From Butyrivibrio sp. FCS014 (GTDB lineage: Bacteria > Bacillota > Clostridia > Lachnospirales > Lachnospiraceae), in the NCBI RefSeq assembly GCF_000526935.1, contig NZ_JAHA01000013.1:119319-183318 (forward strand): a stretch of 64,000 bases of DNA, in the 5' to 3' direction. The notes beneath the pieces are model-generated. The model searched no databases and was not told the DNA's origin. It saw only the letters and a list, made by a program, of their open reading frames with translations. Shown piece after piece: positions 1 to 9,850 of this stretch (the stretch's first letter is position 1; every line of letters begins with the position of its first letter). Both the position numbers and the translations under genes were made by a program.

Positions 1-2
1 GA

Positions 3-1022
3 ATACCAAAAGATACATCAGTTACAGTCGATACTGAAGTATTTCATATATGTCCCACTGCTGCATCAAGCGAAGGAAGAAAATGGGAAAGCTTAAGGAG
101 CATTGCTGAGGATACTCTGGAATCTATTTTCAGAAAACAGGACAGAGTTCTGGATGAAAGTGCTAACCGCATGCGTGCTGTCAGCAAGATTCCCGAAGAA
201 ATGGTTACTCCCATGGATAAGTATGAAAAGCTGGATATGGAAGCGGAGCTTGATGACACCTTTGATGAAATTCTAAAGACACAGAACACCATCTCTGATT
301 CAAGAAATATCACCGGCGAGAAACTCAGCAGTTTGTCTGATGATGTAAAGGATTATATCAAAGGCAGAGTTCCCAGACCTTTGGCATGGGGCGTGCTGGC
401 AGTAGTGGTACTTATGGTAATTTTATCGGTGCTGCCTGCATTTATTATCCCTCAGAAGCTGGACGACAGAAATCTTGGCGGAATGATGGCAGCATTTGCG
501 TTTTGCGCTTTGACTCTTGGACTTGTGGAGCTGATTGTTCTCATTTCTCAGAAGAAAACGCTTCTGGATAAGATTGAGAAATATAACTATGCCATGGAAG
601 ATAATCTTGCGGTGCTGTCGCAGGATATGATGTTCTATTCCAAATTCGTGAGCAATATTGTTAACTTCTCACGAGGTCGCAGCATTCTTGATACTCTCAA
701 GCACAAGAAGTTTGAACTTGAGACGGAATATGATCTTCTTCAGGTACATAACGAGCAGATCGGAATCTTCCGAGGTAAGGTTGAAAAGTGGGCCAAGGCA
801 TTCTATGTTCCCATCAGCTTTGAGAGAAACCTTGGAAAAGAATTTGCTGTTGATGTGGATGTTAAACCCAGGGACAACAGACTTTATACCTTTGACTATA
901 ACAAAGAATACAGCATCCCGTTTAATTATACCGGAGAGAGGGTAAAATCTCCGTTTAGCTTTATAGGGCGCTTCATTATCGAAAGAGAGGAAATATTTAA
1001 CGATGCGGGAAGAGATGATTAA
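3..1022 (+). CDS. Two-helix membrane protein of the secretion-like locus, 5' end outside window
   Basis: The frame is open from base 3 with no stop before the first internal ATG at 171, so the true start lies left of the window and this is a 3' portion. After a charged helical stretch come two hydrophobic segments (around the LAWGVLAVVVLMVILS and AAFAFCALTLGLVELIVL stretches, coded near 380-550), then a soluble, partly coiled-coil C-terminal part. I do not recognise a family. It overlaps the next gene by 20 bases, so the two are probably translationally coupled. With the ATPase at 5354 lacking membrane helices, this protein may be a membrane component of the same complex; that is inference. 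Confidence 0.7.
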   Translation: MPKDTSVTVDTEVFHICPTAASSEGRKWESLRSIAEDTLESIFRKQDRVLDESANRMRAVSKIPEEMVTPMDKYEKLDMEAELDDTFDEILKTQNTISDSRNITGEKLSSLSDDVKDYIKGRVPRPLAWGVLAVVVLMVILSVLPAFIIPQKLDDRNLGGMMAAFAFCALTLGLVELIVLISQKKTLLDKIEKYNYAMEDNLAVLSQDMMFYSKFVSNIVNFSRGRSILDTLKHKKFELETEYDLLQVHNEQIGIFRGKVEKWAKAFYVPISFERNLGKEFAVDVDVKPRDNRLYTFDYNKEYSIPFNYTGERVKSPFSFIGRFIIEREEIFNDAGRDD

Positions 1023-4000
1023 GGTTATTTCTTCTATAGCGATATTCGCAATCCTTAATCTGATTCATCAACTGGTGAATTCGAAGAGGATCAATCGCAG
1101 CAAGCAGCTGTTACTGCCGGCTGTTTCCTTAGTGTACGATATTTTGGCGATTGTAGTGCTTAGGGCAAAGTATGAAGATATCTTCAAATCCCTTGGATAT
1201 ATCGGACGTGTGGTAAGAATGGAGCAAAACAGCATAGAGGTGATTTTCCTTAATGCACTGATCTATGCAGTATATGTTTTGGGCAGGATCATTCCCGTCA
1301 TCATCTGTCTTATTGCATTTAGAAAGAAACGGCCATTTCCGGAGCTTCTCAGTAATATATATGTGTACGACGAGAACTGTCAGCAGTGGCTCTTAAGAGA
1401 CAAGTGGACTAATTTCAGAAATCTGATCAAGTGGTTAATGATCGCTTCTGTTATCTCCACAGGTATAGTTATGGCCTTTATATGGAACAGAGGCCGTCAG
1501 TCCGAGTTCCATGCGTTTGTATTTCCTGTTTTGTATCTCATTGTCATTACTGAAGTCTTCATCTTCCTTAATGGCCTTACGGAGTTAGAGTACGCTAAGA
1601 CCGTAACAGGTGATGACAGCTATGCCCATAAGATCAGGAATTTCTATATCTTAAGAGAGATATATGAGAAGATCTTTGCTCATGAGCTTCTGACCTCTGA
1701 GACAAAATGCGATTTTACTTCAACAAAATCCGTGACAGATTATCTTGAGGAACTTAGTTCATCAGAGTCAGAGACGGATCATAAGATCGCGGAGTTCTTC
1801 AAGCTCAATGGCGAAGCAAAGTCATATGATGCTGATTACATTTCTGCCACATTGAAGCTTCTTGATGGTAAAAATGTTCTTTTCTACGATCCGTTTTACA
1901 GGGATTTGGGCAAATATCTTATTTTGCCAGTGCTTTATAACCTGTTATCCAATAAGAAGTGCCTGATCCTGACAGCAAGGGAATCACTTAAAGAGGACAT
2001 TATAGATTGGATGCAGGGCATTCTTGTTGACTATGGCAAAATCGATTCCCTCTGGCGTGTCAAGGAACTTGGTTTCAAGGAACCTGAGTGCGAAGTTGGA
2101 GTGCTGGGATTCTCAGAGATTTACAATCCCGAGATTATTAAGACCAATACCGAATTCATCGAGAATGTCGGTTTCGTTATGATGGTTGAGCCATCACTTA
2201 TAGTGAATACCGGACAGATTGCTCTCAGCATTCTGGCTGACTATATGACACAGGATGATGTTACACCTACATACTGTTTCCTCGACAGGATAACAGATGG
2301 ATTGGTGGATTCTCTTTCCCATGTTTTCCAGATCAATATCACCGAAGTAGAGGCACCTCCGGTTACCAGAAATATCCATACAGCAATGGCATGGGATGCC
2401 GATGGTGATTATCTGAAAGAGAAGCTTTTTGATAAGCAGACCAGATATATGGGTAACGGAATTGAGTTGGCAGCAGTTGCCATCAAGAATCAGATTCCGA
2501 CGGTTGAATGGTTCAGCGAGACCAAGGTTCCCATTAAAGACATCAAGTGGATAGCCGGTCAGTACTTTGCAACAATCTGTAAATACATGAACCTGCCTAT
2601 CCAGCAGGATAGCCTTTACGAGAGAATCAAATTTGTTTCCAACATCTGGAGTACGGACAAGGCTGATTACAAATTCCTCATAGCTGAGGATGAGTTCTCT
2701 AACATGTTTAATACCATGCGTATGTTCATGTCCAGAGGAGAGAAGCAGTCCTTCGTTAACATACTCTCTGAGAACTATCTTCTCAGGGATTATATGAGAT
2801 GCAACACGATGATGTTTATGTCTAATCCGGATGCGATTCCTTCTATAGTTCCGGATTATGCAAAGACTCCTAGAAATGTACTGATCAAGATGCTTCTGCT
2901 CATGACAACGAGAGAGGTATCCGAATCGGAATTAAATGCTGAGTTTAAGCTTGTCGGAATAGAGAATGATGATGTGAACAGCGTACTGACTTCACTTCTG
3001 AAAGATTTCTTCGGAATTGACAGGAGCATTCTTCACATCAGATCTGTCAGAAAGAATTATCTCGACAGCACATTTGATAAAGAAAACCTCTACTCCATAA
3101 CAGAAGGAAACTTCAATAAGTATTTCAAAAAGACCCTGAAAAATGCCTTCTTTATATGCGAAGAGGAGGACAAGATCAGGTACATCGATGCCAGACTGTT
3201 TGGACATGTTACACAGTCGGTATTACCCGGACAGTTTGTTGTTTACGATGGTAAGTACTACATCGTTCACAGCATCTCTTCAGAGAACGGCGTTATTTTG
3301 AGAAGAGCGTCTAATCTGTACGACGGCAGAAAGTACTATCGTCAGATAAGAACCTACAACATCGGTGCATACGGAGAAGAGCAGGTAGTGTCCTCCCGCA
3401 CCGTTATGGATGTGGATGTTACAAGGCTTAAGATCAACTTCAAGGTAAGCACCACCGGATTCCTTGAGATGAATAAGAACCATGACCTTAGGACAGCCAG
3501 GGTTATTAACTTTGCCAATGATCCTAATGTTGAGGAGTACAGCAGGGAGTATAAAAACAAGTCTGTTCTTCGTGTTAAACTTCCTGATGCGGATGAGAAT
3601 GTGCTGTTTACAATCTCAATGCTTCTTTCAGAGCTTATGCGCAGTGTATTCCCCAGTGCATGGCCTTACATAGCTATTACAACAAGGCTTCCGGAGAACG
3701 TCGACGGAATGCTTAACTACATGATCTATGGAGCAGAAGGCAATATCGAAGAGGGATGTATTTATCTCATCGAAGACAGTGAAATGGATCTCGGGCTTCT
3801 TGAGGCAATCGAGAAGAATCTGATCAAGTTCATAGAGATAATCACGGATTACCTGTACTGGCACTTTGAGAAGATGCGCGAACCTGCATCCAAGGATCCT
3901 GAGATAGTAACACCTGAATTCCCTAAACTGGATGTTCAGAGAAGATCTCTTGTTACAAGAATGCTCCGCAGAATAGGCCAGCTGTTTGGAATCAAGAAAG

Positions 4001-5331
4001 AAGAAGTAAAGATAGACAGCGTAGCCCATGCTGAAACTCATCCGGTAGAAAAGGAAGAGGAAAAGACAGAACAGAAGCCCGAGCAGAAGACAGAGAGTAA
4101 ACCTCAGACACCTCCCGCTGCGCCTCAGCCTGCAGAAAATGCCATCCCTGAGACTAAAGAAGAGGATGAAGCTTTCTCCTTTGACATGGAAGAAGAGGAA
4201 AAAGAGCCTGAGCAGAAATCTGTGGTTGAAGCAGAAGAACTCATCAGAGATGAAGCAAATATTGCTGAAGAGTGGAGATATTCCGAGGGCGAGGATCAGG
4301 GCAATGCAGAAGATCCTGAAGGTAAGACATCTAAAGAGGCAGAGAATAATATACGTCCCGAGGATCAACTTGAGCCTGAAGAAGGAAATCCTGACATCGT
4401 GGCTATCGACGGAACAGATATCTTTGATGAGAGCGGAACAGATGAAGACAACGAATATCTCGAAGAATGCTTTATTGAAAGAGGTATCGGAACCAGAGAT
4501 AAGTCTCGTTATCAGAGAGAATGTTTCCTGAAGTTCGGCTTCAACGAGATTGATAAGAGACTTGAGCTGATGGATGTTATGAAGTATCTGACTGTAAGAG
4601 GATTCAGCCAGAATGCCTTCCGTAAGGCAAGAACACGAGATCTTATGAATGACTCACTCATCGATAAAGAAGCGGTCAATCACTGCGATTTCTGTGGAAT
4701 GCCTATCAGCGGAGTAAGCTATGAAAGACTTACCGATGGAAGAATAAGATGTAACGATTGTACAAACAGTGCTATCACCACTGTAGAAGATTTCAGTGAG
4801 ATCTTTAAACAGTGCCTGAGCCTTATGCAGAGTTTCTTCGCCATCGATTATTCAGTGGGAATGAGTGTTGTGACCACTGATGCCAGAACGATAGCAAGAA
4901 GATACGGAAGTGTCTTCAAACCTTCAACCGAGTTTGCTGTCAGAGTATTGGGATATGCCAGAAAAGCAAGCGGCAGATACGAGATCTATATTGAAAATGG
5001 AAGTCCCAGGCTTGCAACCATTGAAACCATGGCTCATGAGCTTACACACATCTGGCAGTATATCAACTGGAATGAGAGGGAAATCAGAAGGCTGTATCCC
5101 GATCCTGCAGTACGCGATATGGTTTACGAAGGAATGGCATGCTGGGTATCAATCCAGTACCTGTACCTTATAGGAGAAAATGCCTATGCTCGTGATCAGG
5201 AGATGGTGATGGCAGATAGAAATGATATCTATGGGGCAGGTTTCAAGGTATTTCGTGAGGCGTATCCTTTCATCAAAGATTCTTCATTGGTTAAATACTC
5301 ACCTTTTGCTAAGTTTCCGCCTATCTCATAA
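1003..5331 (+). CDS. Large membrane protein with C-terminal zinc ribbon and HExxH metallopeptidase-like domain
   Basis: The product is 1442 residues. About five hydrophobic segments lie in residues 3-195. A long soluble region (about 280-990) has an alpha/beta look reminiscent of a degenerate helicase fold but shows no intact Walker A. A Glu/Pro/Lys-rich linker runs about 997-1160. A zinc ribbon follows (C1228, C1231, C1250, C1253), then HELTH at 1345-1349 with a downstream Glu in YEGMA (E1376), the gluzincin-like arrangement of two His and a distal Glu. A second start at 1015 (ATGATTAA overlap) is possible. It sits between a membrane protein and the FtsK-like ATPase, so I infer a structural or processing part of that machine. 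The whole-protein family is unknown to me. Confidence 0.75.
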   Translation: MREEMIKVISSIAIFAILNLIHQLVNSKRINRSKQLLLPAVSLVYDILAIVVLRAKYEDIFKSLGYIGRVVRMEQNSIEVIFLNALIYAVYVLGRIIPVIICLIAFRKKRPFPELLSNIYVYDENCQQWLLRDKWTNFRNLIKWLMIASVISTGIVMAFIWNRGRQSEFHAFVFPVLYLIVITEVFIFLNGLTELEYAKTVTGDDSYAHKIRNFYILREIYEKIFAHELLTSETKCDFTSTKSVTDYLEELSSSESETDHKIAEFFKLNGEAKSYDADYISATLKLLDGKNVLFYDPFYRDLGKYLILPVLYNLLSNKKCLILTARESLKEDIIDWMQGILVDYGKIDSLWRVKELGFKEPECEVGVLGFSEIYNPEIIKTNTEFIENVGFVMMVEPSLIVNTGQIALSILADYMTQDDVTPTYCFLDRITDGLVDSLSHVFQINITEVEAPPVTRNIHTAMAWDADGDYLKEKLFDKQTRYMGNGIELAAVAIKNQIPTVEWFSETKVPIKDIKWIAGQYFATICKYMNLPIQQDSLYERIKFVSNIWSTDKADYKFLIAEDEFSNMFNTMRMFMSRGEKQSFVNILSENYLLRDYMRCNTMMFMSNPDAIPSIVPDYAKTPRNVLIKMLLLMTTREVSESELNAEFKLVGIENDDVNSVLTSLLKDFFGIDRSILHIRSVRKNYLDSTFDKENLYSITEGNFNKYFKKTLKNAFFICEEEDKIRYIDARLFGHVTQSVLPGQFVVYDGKYYIVHSISSENGVILRRASNLYDGRKYYRQIRTYNIGAYGEEQVVSSRTVMDVDVTRLKINFKVSTTGFLEMNKNHDLRTARVINFANDPNVEEYSREYKNKSVLRVKLPDADENVLFTISMLLSELMRSVFPSAWPYIAITTRLPENVDGMLNYMIYGAEGNIEEGCIYLIEDSEMDLGLLEAIEKNLIKFIEIITDYLYWHFEKMREPASKDPEIVTPEFPKLDVQRRSLVTRMLRRIGQLFGIKKEEVKIDSVAHAETHPVEKEEEKTEQKPEQKTESKPQTPPAAPQPAENAIPETKEEDEAFSFDMEEEEKEPEQKSVVEAEELIRDEANIAEEWRYSEGEDQGNAEDPEGKTSKEAENNIRPEDQLEPEEGNPDIVAIDGTDIFDESGTDEDNEYLEECFIERGIGTRDKSRYQRECFLKFGFNEIDKRLELMDVMKYLTVRGFSQNAFRKARTRDLMNDSLIDKEAVNHCDFCGMPISGVSYERLTDGRIRCNDCTNSAITTVEDFSEIFKQCLSLMQSFFAIDYSVGMSVVTTDARTIARRYGSVFKPSTEFAVRVLGYARKASGRYEIYIENGSPRLATIETMAHELTHIWQYINWNEREIRRLYPDPAVRDMVYEGMACWVSIQYLYLIGENAYARDQEMVMADRNDIYGAGFKVFREAYPFIKDSSLVKYSPFAKFPPIS

Positions 5332-5353
5332 AGCTGTTGGGAGCAATTAAAAC

Positions 5354-8300
5354 ATGCAGACATTGATTGAACAGTACAACGAAATATTCCAGAAGATTTC
5401 AGGGCTGAACGGTCAGATATCCGGTTTTGAAGCACAGATTCAGGAACTGGAGAATCTAAGAGACGGCGAGATTCCTGAGCGTATCAAGAATCTTGAAGAT
5501 CAGCTTACGAAGATCGATGAGTACCAGCTGAAAATAAGCGGGTTTATTCAGCTTGCCGAGGACCACATGACCAGCAAGAATCTGCTGTCCATCGAGGCTC
5601 CGGACGGATACAGAGTCAATATCAAGAGGCTCAGGGACTGGGCATCTTTGATCGATCCCCTGGCGGAGGATGATGTCTATGCTCAGAAGGTTTACCTTGT
5701 GGCTAACTGCGACCTCAAGTTCCTGGAACAGAAGAAGGCCGAGTTTACAGCAAGGATCCAGGAGCTCAAGGATGACCTGGCCGTAGGGGCGCCTGAGCAG
5801 TTAAAAGAGCTGAATCAGAAGATTGACGCTGTCAGGGAGCAGATCAGAGAGTTCCTGGAGAGCGATCAGTTCAGCAGCTTTGCCGATAATGTTCGCAGCG
5901 AGAATGAAGCCCACATGTACCAGCAGGCTCCCGAGAAGTATGTGGATCACGACAGCGATCCTGAGCTGTGGATCCCCGGAGCATATGGCACAGCCATCGA
6001 TGTTGTGGATTCCCAGAGAGAGCACTTAAAGCTCACCCTTGGAAGATTCTACGATGAGAAGAACAGCAAGGTTTATCTTCCCTTGTACAGGATCAAGGCA
6101 GATGAAGAATTTGCCATGTCAATTTCCTGTGTTCCTGCAAGAAAGAAAATGAATGAGATGGATGCGGGCATCAGAAACCTGTTGTTCCAGATTATAGACA
6201 GATCCCCTGCAGGAAGCAGAAAGATCTATGTTATTGATGCACTTAGGCAAAACTCTGCTCTTATAGGTGGTCTCAGAGGCCTTGAAGGGACTGATGTTCT
6301 CGAGCCCGTCCCTAGGAACGAAGAGCAGATGCTTCAGACACTTGAGAATATTGTTGCCGGTTTCAGTGATATAGACGATATGCTTGAGGGCTATGACACG
6401 GTTCTTGAATATAATAATGAGATGCCTGCAGAAAAGAGAATGCAGCGCAGTGTTATTGTGGTTGTGGGATGGCCCAAAGAGATAAAGGGAGAGGCAGAAG
6501 AGCGTATTAAGAAGATATTCAGTAACTATGAACGTTACGGTATTTCTTTTATCGCTGTAAAGGTTGCTGCAGTTTCAGATAAGAGCAACAATGACGACTC
6601 CGGATTCTCTGATTATATCGGCGAGAGCATGATCAATATAAAGATGACCATGAAGGAGACCACTATACAGATTGGTCAGGAGGATGCCCATAGTTTTGCC
6701 TGGTATCCGTTCAAATTTAACCTGTCCTCTGACTATTGCACTGCTGTCAGAAATATGTCCAAGGGCAAGGGACAGAAGGTAACTGACTACGCCGAAAGAG
6801 GCCTGTTGGATGGCGGAATCAACTATACCAGAGGTAATAAACTTCTCAATCTTCCCTATGGTGTGGATGGAAAAGACAAGCTGCACAGCATTGTTTTCGA
6901 GAACGAGAACTTTGCATCATTCCTGATGGGTGCATCAGGTTCAGGTAAGTCTACCTTCCTGCATTCCCTTATAACCGGAATAATAAAGAACTATCATCCG
7001 GATGATGTTGAACTGTGGCTGGCTGACTTTAAGATGTCTGAGTTCGCGCAATATATTGACCCTAGACCGCCGCATGTTAAGTACATTTTGTTGGATGAGT
7101 CCAAGGAACTTATTTTTGACCTTATTGACAAACTTACCGACAAGATGATGGAACGCCAACGCTACTTTATGAGGAACAGGGAGTACAAGAAGGTCGAGAA
7201 AGTTCCTGTGGAAGAGTATATGCCTGTCATCTTTGTTATTCTGGACGAGTTTTCAATCATGTCACAGGCAATCCAGGATAATGAGCAGTATAAGCTTAAG
7301 CTCCAGAATCTTCTGGCTAAAGGAAGAGCACTTGGAATCAAGTTTCTGTTTTCCAGCCAGACTTTCACCACAGGCGTGAGAGGGCTTACAGATACGGCTA
7401 AAGCTCAGATTCAGATGAGGATTGCCATGAAGGCTGCCAAGGATGAGATTGTTGAGACAATGGAGCTTTCATCGTCGCAGAAGACTGATCAGGTACAGAA
7501 CTGGATTGATGCGCTTCCTGTATATCACGCACTTATCAAGTACAGGGATAAGTCCGAGGATGGTGAGGACAGAGTCCTTGTAAGAAGGACGACGGTATTG
7601 TATTTTGATGACAAAGACAGCCCCGGAGATCCATATAGGAAGCAGCGTGATCTTATAAATGCATGCAATGACATGTTGCGTCCCGTTGACAAATATAATC
7701 CTAATGAACTGAATGTTTATGTGGACAAGGATCCAGTTATGGTAGACGGAAACACATACTATGCGTATACCCCTGAGTTCCTGAAGGAAAGAAAGCATGA
7801 GTACAGGATTGCAAATAAGCTTGAAGATGATGAGATGCTGGTAGCTTTCGGAAGACCGAGGCTCATGTCAGATATCAGATTTGCTACTGTGACTGCCGAA
7901 TCACGAGAGAATTTCCTTTTATTCGCACCTGTCGGTGAGCAGATGTGTGCCGCTTCAATTCTGGTGTCAATAATTAAGCAGTTTAAGCAGACGAAAAAGA
8001 ATGTAGAGATATGGACTTACGCAAGAAGCAGGATTTTCAAGAACTACGCAGAGGTTTTCAAGGCACAGAACTGCGAAGTTGTGGCTGATACGTATTCTAT
8101 TAGCAAAAGAATCTGGGAACTGAAAAAAGATATTCTAGCCAAGAAATCTGAAGATAAATTGATCGTACTTCTGGGAATGGAGAGAATATGCGGAGATTTT
8201 GGCTATGATGACGGTGGCGCTGCTTCTTCTGCTTCAACAGAGCTGACGGATTCTGATTTGAATGAGCTTTTCCATCCAGAGGGACAGGATGTAGACATGT

Positions 8301-8929
8301 CTACCCTGGACGAAGAAGACTGGAAGAATACTCGCTATTCAGACAAGATAATGGAATATGAAGCAAAATGCAGACAGGATAATCCGAACCTTACAGATGA
8401 CGAAGTGAACCAGCTTCTTCAAGAAGCCGATGACCGCATTTACAATGAAGTGATTGAAGAATGGGATAATATGTCTAAGGGTATAAGCGCTCCATCAGCA
8501 GAGGTAAAGGCTGAGGATGCCGCTGCAGAATCAACTTCAGCTAATACAGCAAAAGCAGTTGAAAGCGAAGATAAGCCTAAAGAAGACGAGATGCCAGAGA
8601 AGTACAATGCAATGAATGACTTCAAGGAAATCCTTATGAAGGGAAGCCGTTACGGATACCATTTTGCATTGTATCTCAGCAATTTTGCTGATCTAAAGGC
8701 TACATCGTTCTCATTGGACTACTTCAGACATAGACTCTCGTTCCAACTTAACCCGGATGATTCGTGGCAATTGTTTAATTCCAAAGTAGCAGCGTCGCTT
8801 CCCGAACATGTTTGTCAGTACTACGATACGCTTGAGGGCTTCTCCTTCAGGCCATATCTGCATCAGGGAATTGACTGGGATGGATGGGGAATATCCGAAG
8901 ACGGTGAAATTATAAGCCCGATGGCATAA
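5354..8929 (+). CDS. FtsK/SpoIIIE (EssC-like) secretion ATPase
   Basis: The product is 1191 residues. The N-terminal 190 residues or so are coiled coil. An FtsK-type ATPase domain follows, with Walker A GASGSGKST at 526-534 and Walker B ending LDEF at 630-633. A second ATPase-like domain has a degenerate P-loop (PVGEQMCAAS) and a Walker B-like LIVLLGMERI, as in the inactive rear domains of EssC/EccC. A Glu/Ala/Ser-rich linker precedes the last 110 residues. The usual T7SSb EssC features, FHA domains and two membrane helices, are absent. The gene ends just before a run of ESAT-6-sized genes, which supports a role driving their export. DNA translocation is less likely because there is no gamma domain or membrane anchor. 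Confidence 0.82.
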   Translation: MQTLIEQYNEIFQKISGLNGQISGFEAQIQELENLRDGEIPERIKNLEDQLTKIDEYQLKISGFIQLAEDHMTSKNLLSIEAPDGYRVNIKRLRDWASLIDPLAEDDVYAQKVYLVANCDLKFLEQKKAEFTARIQELKDDLAVGAPEQLKELNQKIDAVREQIREFLESDQFSSFADNVRSENEAHMYQQAPEKYVDHDSDPELWIPGAYGTAIDVVDSQREHLKLTLGRFYDEKNSKVYLPLYRIKADEEFAMSISCVPARKKMNEMDAGIRNLLFQIIDRSPAGSRKIYVIDALRQNSALIGGLRGLEGTDVLEPVPRNEEQMLQTLENIVAGFSDIDDMLEGYDTVLEYNNEMPAEKRMQRSVIVVVGWPKEIKGEAEERIKKIFSNYERYGISFIAVKVAAVSDKSNNDDSGFSDYIGESMINIKMTMKETTIQIGQEDAHSFAWYPFKFNLSSDYCTAVRNMSKGKGQKVTDYAERGLLDGGINYTRGNKLLNLPYGVDGKDKLHSIVFENENFASFLMGASGSGKSTFLHSLITGIIKNYHPDDVELWLADFKMSEFAQYIDPRPPHVKYILLDESKELIFDLIDKLTDKMMERQRYFMRNREYKKVEKVPVEEYMPVIFVILDEFSIMSQAIQDNEQYKLKLQNLLAKGRALGIKFLFSSQTFTTGVRGLTDTAKAQIQMRIAMKAAKDEIVETMELSSSQKTDQVQNWIDALPVYHALIKYRDKSEDGEDRVLVRRTTVLYFDDKDSPGDPYRKQRDLINACNDMLRPVDKYNPNELNVYVDKDPVMVDGNTYYAYTPEFLKERKHEYRIANKLEDDEMLVAFGRPRLMSDIRFATVTAESRENFLLFAPVGEQMCAASILVSIIKQFKQTKKNVEIWTYARSRIFKNYAEVFKAQNCEVVADTYSISKRIWELKKDILAKKSEDKLIVLLGMERICGDFGYDDGGAASSASTELTDSDLNELFHPEGQDVDMSTLDEEDWKNTRYSDKIMEYEAKCRQDNPNLTDDEVNQLLQEADDRIYNEVIEEWDNMSKGISAPSAEVKAEDAAAESTSANTAKAVESEDKPKEDEMPEKYNAMNDFKEILMKGSRYGYHFALYLSNFADLKATSFSLDYFRHRLSFQLNPDDSWQLFNSKVAASLPEHVCQYYDTLEGFSFRPYLHQGIDWDGWGISEDGEIISPMA

Positions 8930-8939
8930 AGGAGAGAAC

Positions 8940-9248
8940 ATGGGGATGATAAATATTGAGACATATGATGAGGCGGTGAGATTGCTTCGGTATTATGCGT
9001 ATGAAGTAAGCAGATTATGCGCTGACATGCGCGATATAGTCAGAGATGGTCAAGAATTGATAGATTCATCTGGTGATAGCCACCTGATCAAATGTGAAGA
9101 ATCAATTAGTAGAGAATTATCCATAGTTGATGATGCCTGCGAAGAATTGCATAGAATCAGCGCGATAATTTTTGATGAAGGCTGCCGGATTAAGGAAGCT
9201 GCTGCGTTGATGGGGGTGCAGGAGAATAGGGAGAAGATTATTAAATGA
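8940..9248 (+). CDS. Small helical protein, family A (pair 1)
   Basis: This 102-residue protein is predicted all-helical, about the size of ESAT-6/WXG100 proteins but without a WXG motif. It aligns without gaps at its N-terminus with the product of 9551 (shared Y9, E11, L16, Y19, E22, V23, R25, D29, M30, R31), which defines a local family I call A. An AAAGGAG ribosome site ends five bases before the ATG; the ATG at 8946 is an alternative. Its stop overlaps the next start (ATGA), so it is coupled to a family B partner. A heterodimeric substrate or chaperone pair for the upstream ATPase is inferred. Confidence 0.72.
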   Translation: MGMINIETYDEAVRLLRYYAYEVSRLCADMRDIVRDGQELIDSSGDSHLIKCEESISRELSIVDDACEELHRISAIIFDEGCRIKEAAALMGVQENREKIIK

Positions 9249-9517
9249 GAAGGATAACCGTTAGCGAGGAAGGTGTATCAGTACTCAGGGATGAGAGCAA
9301 AAGGCTTAGCGAGGATCTGGCAGGTATAAGGAATGAAACTGAGAAGCTGAGTGAATTTGCTAATGAAAATAGAGATAATCTGGGACCTCATGGAGCAGAA
9401 ATAGCGGGTTGTCTTGAGCAAATTAAACGCGCAATGGATAAATGCGAGGAACCTGCAGGGGCAATAAGCAGCACAATGGAACTCCTTGCAGATGAATTTG
9501 AACAAATACTAAACTAA
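9245..9517 (+). CDS. Small helical protein, family B (pair 1)
   Basis: This 90-residue helical protein aligns without gaps with the N-termini of the products of 9851 and 11050: EGV at 9-11, GPH at 47-49 and CxEPA at 67-71 are identical in register. It is the free-standing form of the domain that elsewhere carries toxins, so it is likely an export-signal domain or structural secreted protein. It starts inside the stop of the family A gene (ATGA overlap), implying equimolar synthesis. No known Pfam name comes to mind. LXG and WXG100 signatures are absent. Confidence 0.72.
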   Translation: MRRITVSEEGVSVLRDESKRLSEDLAGIRNETEKLSEFANENRDNLGPHGAEIAGCLEQIKRAMDKCEEPAGAISSTMELLADEFEQILN

Positions 9518-9550
9518 GGATTTTGAAAAATAATAAAGGAGGAAATTATA

Positions 9551-9832
9551 ATGCAGGTAGCAGATGAACAAAGTTATGAAGAGGTTATACACAGCTTACA
9601 GTCATATATCGGCGAAGTTGCCCGGTCAGCCGGCGATATGAGAAGTGCGGGAACTGATTGCGTAGACAATACGTTGAACGATCCGGCAGCAGTAAAAAGC
9701 AACGAAAGATTACAGTCGGCAATAAGCAAGATAGAGTCTGCAGTTGCAGATATAAGAGGAGTTATCAAAGATTTGCAGGACGAGCTTGAGGAAATCAGAG
9801 AGGCTGCGGAAGCTGCCAATTCAGCAGATTGA
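9551..9832 (+). CDS. Small helical protein, family A (pair 2)
   Basis: This 93-residue protein is mostly helical, with an acidic C-terminal half and an Ala/Glu-rich tail. It shares the YxE...L..Y..EV.R...DMR pattern at residues 9-31 with the product of 8940. The ribosome site is a strong AAAGGAGG. It precedes the family B gene that leads into the ADP-ribosyltransferase toxin, repeating the A-then-B order of pair 1. I infer that it is the dedicated partner of the adjacent B-domain protein. Confidence 0.72.
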   Translation: MQVADEQSYEEVIHSLQSYIGEVARSAGDMRSAGTDCVDNTLNDPAAVKSNERLQSAISKIESAVADIRGVIKDLQDELEEIREAAEAANSAD

Positions 9833-9850
9833 TAATCAGGAGGTATTATA

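Noticed and set aside
3628..4368. 246-codon open frame on the minus strand within the 1442-residue gene
   Set aside because: It is antisense to the acidic linker; repetitive Glu codons on the plus strand read as Phe/Leu codons here.
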